Source of the DNA: Acidobacteriota bacterium
Lineage (GTDB): Bacteria > Acidobacteriota > UBA6911
Direction: 5' to 3'
DNA length: 13,992 bases
Assembly (NCBI GenBank): GCA_031254095.1
Contig: JAIRVC010000014.1
Location: forward strand, 1 to 13,992
In this document: positions 6,655-13,992 of the stretch, piece after piece
How the letters are laid out: every line of letters begins with the position of its first letter
How positions within the stretch are numbered: position 1 is the first letter of the stretch
Notes under the pieces: generated by a model
Database searches by the model: none
What the model was told of the DNA's origin: nothing
What the model saw: the letters and a program-made list of their open reading frames with translations, nothing else
Program-made: the position numbers and the translations under genes

Positions 6655-6659
6655 TCAGC
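6643..6659. repeat. GCTGATTAATCAGC palindrome overlapping the cold-shock stop codon
   Basis: A perfect 14-base palindrome at 6646-6659 contains the stop TAA (6652-6654). Its inner 12 bases equal 5427-5438 at the RNase stop, and AGCGCTGATTA at 6643-6653 equals the minus strand at the holC stop. Confidence 0.55.
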
Positions 6660-6841
6660 CTTCGCCGAGACAGTACCGCCCCGATTTTACTTCTATATTG
6701 TTGACCGGTTGATTTCTATCAGCAGACAGCCGTCTCACGGCAGTCAGTGGTTAGTGGTCAGAAAAATTCGCCGTGAACCATCTTTTTTTGGGTAACTTCT
6801 GGAATAGCAGTTACAGGCGAGGGCGGACAGGTGTGTCCAAT

Positions 6842-7168
6842 ATGACTCAGTCAAAGCGGCGGCGTTCGTATGTAAGGGAAATTGTGCTGATTATCTGCAT
6901 TGTCGCGGTATCAGGCATTTTGTTTTACAGCCTGTTCGGCCCGGGAGGTTACCGCGACCTGCAGAAAGCGCGGATGGATCTTTATGGGCGGCAGACGCGT
7001 GTGCGCGCGCTTGAAATCGACATTGAGCGGCGTACGGCAAACGCCAACGCAATAGATGAAGACGCCTTAAAATCCGGCCGTCCGGAAGCGCTTGAAATGC
7101 TGGAGAAAAAAGCGAGGGAACACGGCTATGCCCGTCAGGGCGAATACATTCAGCGAATAATAGAGTAG
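6842..7168 (+). CDS. ftsB: FtsB/DivIC-like septum formation initiator protein
   Basis: A 108-residue bitopic membrane protein by the ATG start: a basic cytoplasmic tail (KRRRSYVR), one transmembrane helix at about residues 14-32, then a coiled-coil periplasmic stretch (about 36-75). It ends with LEKKAREHGYARQGEYI, which matches the ARERLG-(Y/L)-xxxGE tail of FtsB/DivIC. The family bridges FtsL and FtsQ at the division septum. Upstream in-frame starts exist: GTG at 6833 has the better-placed GAGGG (6819-6823) and would add only three residues, and GTG at 6773 would add an unsupported leader. It ends 18 bases before the end of the convergent pyrC, with no visible terminator between them. In many genomes ftsB sits beside eno; here its neighbours are csp and pyrC. 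Confidence 0.8.
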   Translation: MTQSKRRRSYVREIVLIICIVAVSGILFYSLFGPGGYRDLQKARMDLYGRQTRVRALEIDIERRTANANAIDEDALKSGRPEALEMLEKKAREHGYARQGEYIQRIIE

Positions 7169-7186
7169 CTGTCGCCGGTCGCTGCT

Positions 7187-8467
7187 TTACACGCTCCAGA
7201 CGATTTTTCCTTTTACTATCGTAAAAGCGGGGCCGCCGCAAAGTTTCCAGCCGGCAAACGGCGTGTTGCGGCTGCGCGAGGCAAAGTCTTCGGGGCGAAC
7301 CTCAAGTTTTCTTTCCATATCCAGCACCGTTATGTCCGCATACGCGCCCTTGGCCAGCGTTCCCCGGTTCAGATTGAGGATGCCGGAAGGGTTTGCCGAA
7401 AAAAGTTCCGCGAGGCGCTCAAGCGGCAGAATTCCCGGCCGGACCAGACGGTCGCAGATCAGGCTCACCGCCGTTTCAACGCCCACAATGCCGAACGGCG
7501 CGTGATCAAATTCCAGCATCTTGTCGCGGATGCTGTGCGGCGCGTGGTCGGTTGCGATAACATCTATGTCGCCTGAAACAATCCCCGCGACCAGAGCGTC
7601 AGCGTCTTCCCTGAGGCGCAGAGGCGGATTCATCTTGGTGTTGGTATCGTAGGAAGACTCCGCCACCGCGGCGTCGGTCAAAAGCAGATGGTGCGGCGTC
7701 GCTTCGCAGGTCAGCGCAACGCCTTCCTTTTTTGCGCGCGCGACGGCCGCCAGCGAATGCCTCGTGGAAATATGGGCTATATGTACCCGCGCGCCTGTCT
7801 GCCGCGCCAGTACGGCGTCACGTTCGACCTGCACCTCTTCGGCGGCCGGATTAATGCCGCGCAGTCCAAGCACGGTTGAATAATATCCCTCGTTAATAAC
7901 GCCGCCGGCGGCAAGCTCCCTGTCTTCACAATGATCAATAACGGGAATGTCAAAGAGCCGCGAATATTCCATGGCGCGGCGCATGACCTGGCCGTCCCCG
8001 ACCGGATGGCCGTCGTCGCTGATCGCCACGATTCCCGCGCGACGCATTTCGCCGATTTCGGCCAGAGTCTTTCCCTGGCTTCCTTTTGTAATCGCGCCGA
8101 TGGGATAGACGTTCGCTTTTGCGGCCTCGCGCGCCCGGCTTAGAATAAAGGCCGTTACGGCCTCGCAGTCGTTGACCGGCTGCGTATTCGGCATACACGC
8201 GACGCCGGTAAAGCCGCCGCGCACGGCCGCGTTTACTCCTGATTCAATCGTCTCGGCGTCTTCCCTGCCCGGTTCGCGCAGATGCACATGCATGTCGATA
8301 AATCCGGGAAAGACGACCAGTCCACGCGCGTCGATTTCCCTGCGCCCCTTTTCGGCGATTTTGGGCGACAACGCGGCCACGCGGCCGTTGTCGATGCCGA
8401 CATCCATCACCCTGTTCAGTTTCTGCGAAGGGTCAACAACCCTTCCTTGTCTTAGTATCAATTGCAT
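7187..8467 (-). CDS. pyrC: Dihydroorotase, class I
   Basis: A 426-residue zinc amidohydrolase that cyclises N-carbamoyl-aspartate to dihydroorotate, the third step of pyrimidine synthesis. The TIM-barrel metal ligands are all present: HVH (H60, H62) in GFIDMHVHLREPG, the Asp of SDDG (D152), H179 in VIDHCED, H232 in HIAHIS and D307 in ATDHAPH. Substrate-contact NT in MPNTQPVND (N94) is kept. Class I enzymes carry a bridging Asp where class II have carbamylated lysine, and the sequence fits class I. It starts 8 bases after the pyrB stop and is the last gene of pyrR-pyrB-pyrC. In some bacteria a pyrC-like protein beside pyrB is an inactive assembly partner (PyrC'); intact ligands argue this copy is catalytic. 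Confidence 0.95.
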   Translation of the reverse strand: MQLILRQGRVVDPSQKLNRVMDVGIDNGRVAALSPKIAEKGRREIDARGLVVFPGFIDMHVHLREPGREDAETIESGVNAAVRGGFTGVACMPNTQPVNDCEAVTAFILSRAREAAKANVYPIGAITKGSQGKTLAEIGEMRRAGIVAISDDGHPVGDGQVMRRAMEYSRLFDIPVIDHCEDRELAAGGVINEGYYSTVLGLRGINPAAEEVQVERDAVLARQTGARVHIAHISTRHSLAAVARAKKEGVALTCEATPHHLLLTDAAVAESSYDTNTKMNPPLRLREDADALVAGIVSGDIDVIATDHAPHSIRDKMLEFDHAPFGIVGVETAVSLICDRLVRPGILPLERLAELFSANPSGILNLNRGTLAKGAYADITVLDMERKLEVRPEDFASRSRNTPFAGWKLCGGPAFTIVKGKIVWSV

Positions 8468-8475
8468 TATGGCAT

Positions 8476-9423
8476 TTACCGTGATTTTTCCGGCGTGAGG
8501 CCGGCGTTTCCGGAAAGAAGGTATAGAACGGCCATACGCGCGGCTATGCCGTTCGCAACCTGGTCAAGTATTACGGAACAGCCCGCGTCCGCGACTTCCG
8601 ACTCAATCTCCACGCCGCGGTTGATCGGCCCCGGGTGCATAACTATCGCGCCTTTTTTTGCGGCGCGCATACGTTCCCGCGTCAGGCCGTACAGGCTCGC
8701 GTATTCCCGCGCGGATGGAAAGAATGCCTCGTTTTGCCGCTCGTGCTGTACGCGCAGCATCATGATGACGTCGGCGCCGTCCATGGCTTCTTCCAGACAG
8801 ATGGTCGTTTTCGCGCCCAGTTTCTCATATTCCCACGGAATAAGCGTCGGCGGCCCGCACACGCAGACTTCCGCGCCCATGCGGCTGAACAGAATCGTAT
8901 CGGAACGCGCGACGCGGCTGTGCGCAACGTCGCCGATAATGGCGATTTTCAGCCCTTCCAGCCGTCCCTTGATCGTTCGTACCGTCAGCCCGTCAAGAAG
9001 CGCCTGCGTCGGATGCTCGTGCATTCCGTCGCCTGCGTTTATTATCGACGCCTTGCATTTCCGCCCGAGCAGGTGCGGCGCGCCGGCCGACCCGTGCCTG
9101 ATGACGATGATGTCCGGCGACATGGCTTCAAGGTTATATGCCGTGTCAAGCAACGTTTCGCCTTTGGTAACGCTGCTGGTTGACGCGGAAAAATTGAGGA
9201 TGTCGGCGCTTAATCTTTTTTCAGCCAGTTCAAATGACGATCTGGTGCGGGTGGACGGCTCAAAAAAAAGATTAACCACCGTTTTGCCGCGCAGCGCGGG
9301 AACTTTTTTTACCGGACGCGCGGCGACCTCGCGCAAAGCCTCCGCCGTATCCAATATAAGCTGAATCTCCCCGACGGATAGCTGTTCGATGCCTAAAAGA
9401 TCTTTGTGGCGAAGTGAAGCCAT
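8476..9423 (-). CDS. pyrB: Aspartate carbamoyltransferase catalytic chain
   Basis: A 315-residue protein that joins carbamoyl phosphate and aspartate, the committed step of pyrimidine synthesis. Carbamoyl-phosphate binding is seen in FEPSTRTR (STRTR at 57-61), the catalytic lysine loop SSVTKGETL (K87), and HPTQ (137-140). The aspartate loop is in the C-terminal half, with MHPGPINRG at 262-270. The length is normal for a catalytic chain. No pyrI regulatory chain is present in the cluster, so the enzyme probably works as catalytic trimers or as a dodecamer with PyrC, as in Pseudomonas or Aquifex types. It starts 15 bases after the pyrR stop and is followed after 8 bases by pyrC; the ribosome site is weak, suggesting coupled translation. 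Confidence 0.96.
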   Translation of the reverse strand: MASLRHKDLLGIEQLSVGEIQLILDTAEALREVAARPVKKVPALRGKTVVNLFFEPSTRTRSSFELAEKRLSADILNFSASTSSVTKGETLLDTAYNLEAMSPDIIVIRHGSAGAPHLLGRKCKASIINAGDGMHEHPTQALLDGLTVRTIKGRLEGLKIAIIGDVAHSRVARSDTILFSRMGAEVCVCGPPTLIPWEYEKLGAKTTICLEEAMDGADVIMMLRVQHERQNEAFFPSAREYASLYGLTRERMRAAKKGAIVMHPGPINRGVEIESEVADAGCSVILDQVANGIAARMAVLYLLSGNAGLTPEKSR

Positions 9424-9438
9424 TTTATCAGCGCGTCC

Positions 9439-10011
9439 CTATTGTTTTTTAGTTTTCTTGTCCCGGCGTGCCGGCCGAAGTAGTACAACGCCGTCCTTCC
9501 CGTCTTCTTCGCGCAGGCGGACTTCGACGATTTCGCCTAATTCCGTTTGAACGGCTTTGCCGATGTAATCAGCCTGAATCGGCAATTCGCGATGGCCGCG
9601 ATCCGTCAGAACCGCGAGCTGCACCCGTTTCGGCCGGCCAAGATCCACAAGCCCGTCAAGAGCCGCGCGGATCGTGCGTCCGGTAAAAAGCACGTCGTCA
9701 ACCAGAATCAGGCTGCGGTTGTTAATGTCAAAATCAATGCGCGTTTCACGCAGCATCGGCCGGTTGCTGACAGTTGTCAGATCGTCCCTGTAAAGCGTGA
9801 TATCCAAAATGCCCATAGGGACGGCGAAACCACGCGAGGACGCTATCCGCGCGCAGATCCTTTCAGCAAGAGGCACGCCGCGCCGGCGGATGCCGATAAC
9901 CGCAAAATCTTCATCGGGCCCCAGTTTTTCGAGAATTTCGGCGGCGATTCTTGTCAGAACAAGGTCGATTTCCGCCGCGCTCATCAGATTTTTCTCTTCG
10001 TTTTTTTTCAT
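9439..10011 (-). CDS. pyrR: PyrR: pyrimidine operon regulator / uracil phosphoribosyltransferase
   Basis: A 190-residue type I phosphoribosyltransferase fold. The PRPP-binding loop LILVDDVLFTGRT is at residues 101-113, preceded by IGIRRRGVPLAERI and the flexible-loop region DITLYRDDL, all diagnostic of PyrR. It may have uracil phosphoribosyltransferase activity and, in Firmicutes, binds leader RNA to attenuate pyr transcription. Here the mapped leader is only about 30 bases, with no terminator/antiterminator, so Bacillus-type attenuation is not supported; salvage or another control mode is likelier. The start at 10011 (MKKNEEKN) gives the longest plausible protein; ATG at 9984 (MSAAEIDLV) aligns better with the usual N-terminus and has GAAGAG 10 bases upstream. 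The C-terminus is lysine-rich (RRDKKTKKQ). Confidence 0.92.
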   Translation of the reverse strand: MKKNEEKNLMSAAEIDLVLTRIAAEILEKLGPDEDFAVIGIRRRGVPLAERICARIASSRGFAVPMGILDITLYRDDLTTVSNRPMLRETRIDFDINNRSLILVDDVLFTGRTIRAALDGLVDLGRPKRVQLAVLTDRGHRELPIQADYIGKAVQTELGEIVEVRLREEDGKDGVVLLRPARRDKKTKKQ

Positions 10012-10049
10012 AAGAGCATCGGCCCTAAAGCATTGAAAAATTCGACGGA

Positions 10050-10076
10050 ATAATAGCACAAGAGAGGTGATTGCAA
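10050..10076 (-). promoter_or_regulatory. Probable promoter of pyrR-pyrB-pyrC
   Basis: On the minus strand an extended -10, TGC-TATTAT (hexamer 10050-10055), lies downstream of TTGCAA (10071-10076) with a 15-base spacer; shifting the -35 to TTTTGC gives 17. Transcription would begin about 10043, some 30 bases before the pyrR ATG. The -35 region coincides with a repeat end (10066-10085). Confidence 0.5.
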
Positions 10077-10085
10077 AACATCCCG
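10066..10085 (+). repeat. Diverged end of the GGyAATTGCAAAACC repeat
   Basis: GGTGATTGCAAAACATCCCG matches 17 of 20 bases of the left end of the palindromic element at 2651-2670. The neighbouring hairpins are absent, so this is a remnant or a chance match. It overlaps the -35 region of the pyrR promoter. Confidence 0.45.
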
Positions 10086-10250
10086 CCATGCATCGGCTGT
10101 AGGCTAATTGTCGAAATATCCGCGTTTCTTTTGCCTGATCTGTTATTATAAAGGATTTTAAGGATATGAACCGATTTGCCTGAACCGGCGTCTTAATTGT
10201 GAGCGTTTATGCGGATCAATGAACATCCGGAGCAAGAAGGAGAAGGGACA

Positions 10251-11540
10251 TTGCGATATTTAAAAATGATGAAATTTGCCGTCACCGCGGCGGTTGCGCT
10301 GTCTTTGCTGTTTCTAACAGCCTGCGGGGACGAGCCCGGAACGCATGATAAAACCGTGAGAATTTCCATTTCGCCGATGACGAAAAGCGTGGAATCCGGC
10401 GGTTCTGTGGAGTTGAAGGTGGATGCGAAAAATACGGCGATCACGTGGCCGGAACAGGGTGTGATTGAGGGCAGTTTCAGCATCAGCGGCAATAAGGCAA
10501 AATACGTGCCGCCTGTAACCGCCGGAACATACAAGTTTAAGGTGGCGGCCGAAGCCGACGCGTCAACAACCGTAACGGCGAACATCACGGTTGTTTACGC
10601 CGACCCGAAGATCACGATTAAGTATCCGACTTTGGATGTCAAAATTGGAAAGACCATTCAGTTTACGGCGACGACGGAGATACCGTTTGGCCAGCCGCAG
10701 CAGCAGGACCTGGAATGGGAAGTTTCCGGCGGAACCTGCGGAACTATAGATGAGAACGGGCTTTTCAGCGCGGCGAGATCCGGCGACTGTACGGTGAGGG
10801 CTTCGCTCAGGGATTACAATAATAGAAAGATAACCGAGTCGGTTGTCGTAAAAATTAAAGAAACCACGCTGGACGATATCGTGGGCGATCTGGCGGAAGT
10901 AAGGGGCGGAACGTTTACAATGGGCTGCGACCCCGAACGCAGAAATGACTGTCCTTTTGCCGCGGTTCCGGAACACTCTGTAACGCTGAACACTTTTTAT
11001 ATTGGAAAATACGAGGTGACGCAGTTCTTATGGAGCCAGGTAATGGGAATAAACTATAATCCGTCAGGCAATAGAGCCAATAATCTGCCGGTGGAAAATG
11101 TAAGCTGGAGCGAATTGGAAACGTTTTTTGAAAGGCTGAATGACAAGACAGGCAAAACTTATCGCCTGCCGACTGAAGCGGAATGGGAATACGCGGCGCG
11201 AGGCGGAAATCAAAGCAAAGGATATCTGTACAGCGGGAGCGATACTCTTGACGATGTTGGATGGTACGTTGAAAACAGCGACGGCAAAACGCAGCCCGTG
11301 GGACTTAAACGTGCCAACGAACTGGGGCTGTATGACATGAGCGGGAATGTCGATGAATGGGTAAACGGCGATTCCCAGTCCACCGCGGACGGTTCGCAAC
11401 CCCGCATGAACCGCATTGTGCGCGGCGGAAACAGCGTCTACGACGAGGGCTTCGCAACGGTGTTTTCACGCGGCGGTTGCACCGCCGGTTGCGACCCCAA
11501 CCCCCGCCTCGGCTTCCGGCTGGCCACTTCTTCAAAATAA
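10251..11540 (+). CDS. Lipoprotein with Ig-like regions and an FGE-sulfatase-type domain
   Basis: A 429-residue protein from TTG at 10251. This start is chosen because AAGGAG (10237-10242) lies 8 bases before it and the signal peptide then begins correctly; ATG at 10209 would put 14 extra residues before it. The signal ends in a lipobox, LTAC, with the lipidated Cys at 25. Two beta-rich Ig-like (BIG2-type) regions follow at about 35-117 and 118-204. Residues of about 213-426 form a formylglycine-generating-enzyme-like domain (GGTFTMGC, YEVTQFLWSQVMG, PVENVSW, YRLPTEAEWEYAARGG, ELGLYDMSGNVDEW, RGGN, LGFRLA). The two catalytic cysteines expected just after the RGG motif (RGGS-xx-C-xxxx-C) are absent: RGGNSVYDEGFATV has none. 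It is therefore unlikely to oxidise sulfatases and more likely binds ligands at the envelope. No sulfatase gene is nearby. Confidence 0.85.
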   Translation: MRYLKMMKFAVTAAVALSLLFLTACGDEPGTHDKTVRISISPMTKSVESGGSVELKVDAKNTAITWPEQGVIEGSFSISGNKAKYVPPVTAGTYKFKVAAEADASTTVTANITVVYADPKITIKYPTLDVKIGKTIQFTATTEIPFGQPQQQDLEWEVSGGTCGTIDENGLFSAARSGDCTVRASLRDYNNRKITESVVVKIKETTLDDIVGDLAEVRGGTFTMGCDPERRNDCPFAAVPEHSVTLNTFYIGKYEVTQFLWSQVMGINYNPSGNRANNLPVENVSWSELETFFERLNDKTGKTYRLPTEAEWEYAARGGNQSKGYLYSGSDTLDDVGWYVENSDGKTQPVGLKRANELGLYDMSGNVDEWVNGDSQSTADGSQPRMNRIVRGGNSVYDEGFATVFSRGGCTAGCDPNPRLGFRLATSSK

Positions 11541-11549
11541 GCGCGAGTT

Positions 11550-11580
11550 AAGCGCCGCGTTTCGCCGAGACGCGGCGCTT
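11550..11580. terminator. Strong hairpin between the lipoprotein gene and mfd
   Basis: A perfect 11-base-pair stem, AAGCGCCGCGT (11550-11560) with ACGCGGCGCTT (11570-11580), has a nine-base loop and starts 9 bases after the lipoprotein stop. Its position fits a transcript end, but no T-run follows on either strand, so it may instead protect the 3' end or shape the mfd leader. Confidence 0.5.
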
Positions 11581-11607
11581 CAGCAGGCAAAGCCGGAACT
11601 ATATTTC

Positions 11608-13992
11608 ATGGGGGTTAAACAGGCATTTTCTTCGGCAATACATGGGACCGTCCTTGATTCCATGTACGCGCGGCTCAAAGAAGGAATTCACGCTTTTACG
11701 CTGTCCGGAGCGGCCGGAGGCGCGAAAGCGCCGGCGCTGGCCGGCGCGATCATCGCGGAAGCCAGGCCATACGCCGTTTTTACCCCATCCGATGCCGAAG
11801 CCCGAAATCTGGCGGAGGAAATCCGCTTCTATTGCGATCTGCTTTCATCTTCACCGCCCGAAATTACGTATCTGCCCGGTTTTGAGGTAGATCCGTATCG
11901 CGGCCTTTCTCCGCATCCTGAAATCGCTTCCGCGCGCGCGCGCGCCCTCCGGCAGCTACTGAACGGCAATTCCGGAGTGCTGGTGGCTTCCGTCCGTGCC
12001 GCCGCGGCCCGTCTTCACGCGCCGGAACGTTTTCTCAATTACTGCCTGACGCTGTGCCGGGACGATGAAATGTCTCCGGAACTGATATGCGTCCATCTGC
12101 GCGAATCGGGATACGTGGAAGACGACCCGGTGACAGATCCGGGTGAATTTTCACTGCGCGGCGGAATCCTGGACGTGTTTTCCCCGAACATGGAAAAACC
12201 GGCTCGCATCGAATTTTTTGGCGATACGGTCGAATCCATTCGCTTTTTCGATCCTGATTCGCAGCGTTCGGTCGAGGAAACCGGCAACCTGGAAATCATT
12301 CCGATGCGGGAATACTGCGTCCGCGAAAACGCGCTGCGCGAGTGGGCGGAAAAAGCGGGCGATGTCTGGAGTCCTCCTTTTTTGAAACACATCGAGGAAG
12401 AGCTCGCGCTCGCGCGGCACGGCGAACTGTTTTCCGCGTTTGAATTCCTGCTGCCCGCCTCCGACCCGCTGGATAAAACCCTGTTCGACTATCTGCGCGG
12501 TTTTCGCGCCGCCATTGTTGAGCGTGAAAATCTGCAAGCGTCACTGGACAAACATAACGCGGATCTTTACGAGCGCTTTGCCGACCGCGTGGAGGCGCAA
12601 AAGGCCGTTTTGGAACCCGATCTTATTTACATGGGAACCGAAGAATTCCGGACGCGCCTCGAACGGTTCCCGCGACTGGAAATCGAAGAACTGAACATTT
12701 CAAAAACGGATGCCGGTCCTGTTTATTTCTCTTCGCAGCCCGTCAGGAAATATCGCGGCAATATTCGCGAACTGATCGGCGATGTCCGGAAATTTAATGA
12801 AGCCGGGGAAAAAATCGTTTTTGTATTGTCAAGTTCCGGCCGCGCCGAGCGCATACACGACATCCTCAAAGAGTATGAAATTCCGGCAAGGCTTTGCTTG
12901 TCCGATGAACACGGCGCGGATGAACCGGCTGGGGTGCTGGAATCGCGGATTTTGATTGGGACCGGCGGCCTTCTGCAGGGCTATTTTCTTCCGGCGGAAA
13001 AATTGCGCGTTTTAACTACTCCGGATATTTTCGACGATACGGACGCGGCCTCCGGACTAAAAAAACCAAAATCAGCCCGGCGCAATCCTTTTCTTTCCGA
13101 CTTGCGCGATTTAAAACCGGGCGATTATGTGGTGCATGTCGATCACGGTATCGGCCTGTTTCACGGTCTTGAAATCATCAGGCGCAACGATGAGTCAAAG
13201 GAATTTGTGCTTTTAACCTATCAGGGCGGCGCGAGGCTTTACGTCCCGGTGGAGCGGCTCGACCTGATTCAAAAATACAGCGGCATGGGCGGCGGCAGTC
13301 CAGCGCTGGACAGGCTTGGCGGCACAAGCTGGGAAAAAACCAAGAAACGCATACGCAAGTCGATGCGCGATATGGCAGGAGAACTGCTGAAGCTCTACGC
13401 GCAGCGCCAGACTGTTTCCGGCTACGCCTTTTCGCCGGATACATCGTGGCAGAGGGACTTTGAGGACGCCTTTGAATTTGAGCTGACGCGCGATCAGGCG
13501 GACGCGCTTGACGCGGTGAAAAACGACATGGAAGCGCCTCGTCCAATGGATCGCCTGCTGTGCGGCGATGTCGGTTACGGCAAAACGGAAGTCGCGCTGA
13601 GAGCGGCTTTTAAAGCGATTCTTGACGGGAAGCAGGTTGCGCTGCTTGCGCCCACGACCGTGCTGGCGTTTCAGCATTACAATACGCTGACCCGGCGTTT
13701 TGCGGCCTTTCCGGTGCGCGTTCAGCTCCTTTCGCGTTTCCGCGGCCCGAAAGAACAGAAGCGGATTCTTGCCGATCTGGAAGCCGGTCAGATTGATCTG
13801 GTTGTCGGCACGCACAGGCTTTTATCCAAAGACGTGGCGTTCAGGGATCTCGGTCTCATCATCGTCGATGAGGAACAGCGTTTCGGCGTCGCGCACAAGG
13901 AGCGCCTGAAGGCGCTGAAAACGCAAGTTGATGTACTGACGCTCACGGCCACGCCAATTCCCCGGACGCTGAATATGGCGCTGCTCGGTATG
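11608..13992 (+). CDS. mfd: Transcription-repair coupling factor Mfd, 5' part (3' end outside window)
   Basis: The frame is open from ATG 11608 to the window end: 795 codons of a protein normally near 1,150. Mfd recognises RNA polymerase stalled at DNA lesions, pushes it off with its translocase motor and recruits UvrA. The N-terminal UvrB-like module is clear ([19 protein letters not shown], then [28 protein letters not shown] and [10 protein letters not shown]) and, as usual in Mfd, its P-loop position is degenerate. The polymerase-interacting CarD-like domain is at about 500-565 ([19 protein letters not shown]...[13 protein letters not shown]). The motor begins with [11 protein letters not shown], Walker A GDVGYGKT (653-660), the DEEQ box (754-757) and TATPIPRT. 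The missing part holds the rest of the second RecA domain and the UvrA-inhibiting C-terminus. The ribosome site (GGA near 11594) is weak; the lipoprotein gene ends 67 bases upstream. Confidence 0.96.
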   Translation, partial: MGVKQAFSSAIHGTVLDSMYARLKEGIHAFTLSGAAGGAKAPALAGAIIAEARPYAVFTPSDAEARNLAEEIRFYCDLLSSSPPEITYLPGFEVDPYRGLSPHPEIASARARALRQLLNGNSGVLVASVRAAAARLHAPERFLNYCLTLCRDDEMSPELICVHLRESGYVEDDPVTDPGEFSLRGGILDVFSPNMEKPARIEFFGDTVESIRFFDPDSQRSVEETGNLEIIPMREYCVRENALREWAEKAGDVWSPPFLKHIEEELALARHGELFSAFEFLLPASDPLDKTLFDYLRGFRAAIVERENLQASLDKHNADLYERFADRVEAQKAVLEPDLIYMGTEEFRTRLERFPRLEIEELNISKTDAGPVYFSSQPVRKYRGNIRELIGDVRKFNEAGEKIVFVLSSSGRAERIHDILKEYEIPARLCLSDEHGADEPAGVLESRILIGTGGLLQGYFLPAEKLRVLTTPDIFDDTDAASGLKKPKSARRNPFLSDLRDLKPGDYVVHVDHGIGLFHGLEIIRRNDESKEFVLLTYQGGARLYVPVERLDLIQKYSGMGGGSPALDRLGGTSWEKTKKRIRKSMRDMAGELLKLYAQRQTVSGYAFSPDTSWQRDFEDAFEFELTRDQADALDAVKNDMEAPRPMDRLLCGDVGYGKTEVALRAAFKAILDGKQVALLAPTTVLAFQHYNTLTRRFAAFPVRVQLLSRFRGPKEQKRILADLEAGQIDLVVGTHRLLSKDVAFRDLGLIIVDEEQRFGVAHKERLKALKTQVDVLTLTATPIPRTLNMALLGM

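Noticed and set aside
7169..7186. Possible bidirectional terminator between convergent ftsB and pyrC
   Set aside because: The gap is only 18 bases and no stable stem or T-run can be drawn.
8462..9364. A 300-codon plus-strand frame opposite pyrB
   Set aside because: It is antisense to an intact pyrB with all active-site motifs, and its product is Ser/Arg-rich with no domain, as expected of a mirror frame.
11642..13909. Small frames on both strands within 11642-13909
   Set aside because: They lie inside the continuous mfd frame that starts at 11608 and runs off the window, and show no features of their own.
1..13992. CRISPR array, defence island, toxin-antitoxin pair or biosynthetic cluster
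   Set aside because: No regularly spaced repeats, transposase, nuclease-helicase defence genes, small overlapping toxin/antitoxin pairs or synthase genes were found on either strand.

Overview
The window reads as chromosomal DNA from a Gram-negative bacterium of moderately high GC content. The evidence is a lipoprotein signal, a periplasmic TonB-C-domain protein, a DNA polymerase III chi subunit and an RNase E/G protein. Genes are densely packed and mostly housekeeping. Chi (HolC) and a pyrR-pyrB-pyrC cluster would suit a proteobacterium in the broad sense, including Desulfobacterota. The standalone TonB-C protein and the RNase with an enlarged S1 loop also occur in other phyla such as Acidobacteriota. 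I cannot fix the phylum from this sequence alone.

Layout. (1) Positions 2-2421, plus strand: a tight run of the 3' part of a phosphomannomutase/phosphoglucomutase, a secreted TonB-C-domain protein and a HolC-like chi subunit. (2) Positions 2422-3120: about 700 bases without a convincing gene, holding a cloverleaf-like palindromic element with an internal terminator-like hairpin, then the leader of the RNase gene. (3) Positions 3121-6004, plus: an RNase E/G family protein whose S1 domain is split by roughly 280 low-complexity residues, then a DUF2284 cysteine-rich protein. (4) Positions 6005-7168, plus: tRNA-Cys with its own promoter, a CspA-family cold-shock protein, and a small FtsB/DivIC-like division protein. 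(5) Positions 7187-10011, minus: pyrR-pyrB-pyrC, the early pyrimidine pathway, read towards ftsB. (6) Positions 10251-11540, plus, divergent from pyrR: a lipoprotein with two Ig-like regions and a formylglycine-generating-enzyme-like domain that lacks the catalytic cysteines, probably translated from TTG. (7) From 11608 to the end, plus: the first 795 codons of the transcription-repair coupling factor mfd.

Two families of small repeats run through the intergenic DNA. One has ends related to GGyAATTGCAAAACC: the full element at 2651-2758, a lone end at 2473-2487 and a diverged end at 10066-10085 overlapping the pyrR promoter. The other consists of fragments of a palindrome whose halves resemble GGAAACGCTGATTA and ATCAGCGTTTCC, and three of them overlap stop codons. 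I see no CRISPR array, transposase, phage module, toxin-antitoxin pair or defence system. The most unusual items are the repeats, the RNase insertion and the cysteine-less FGE-like lipoprotein.
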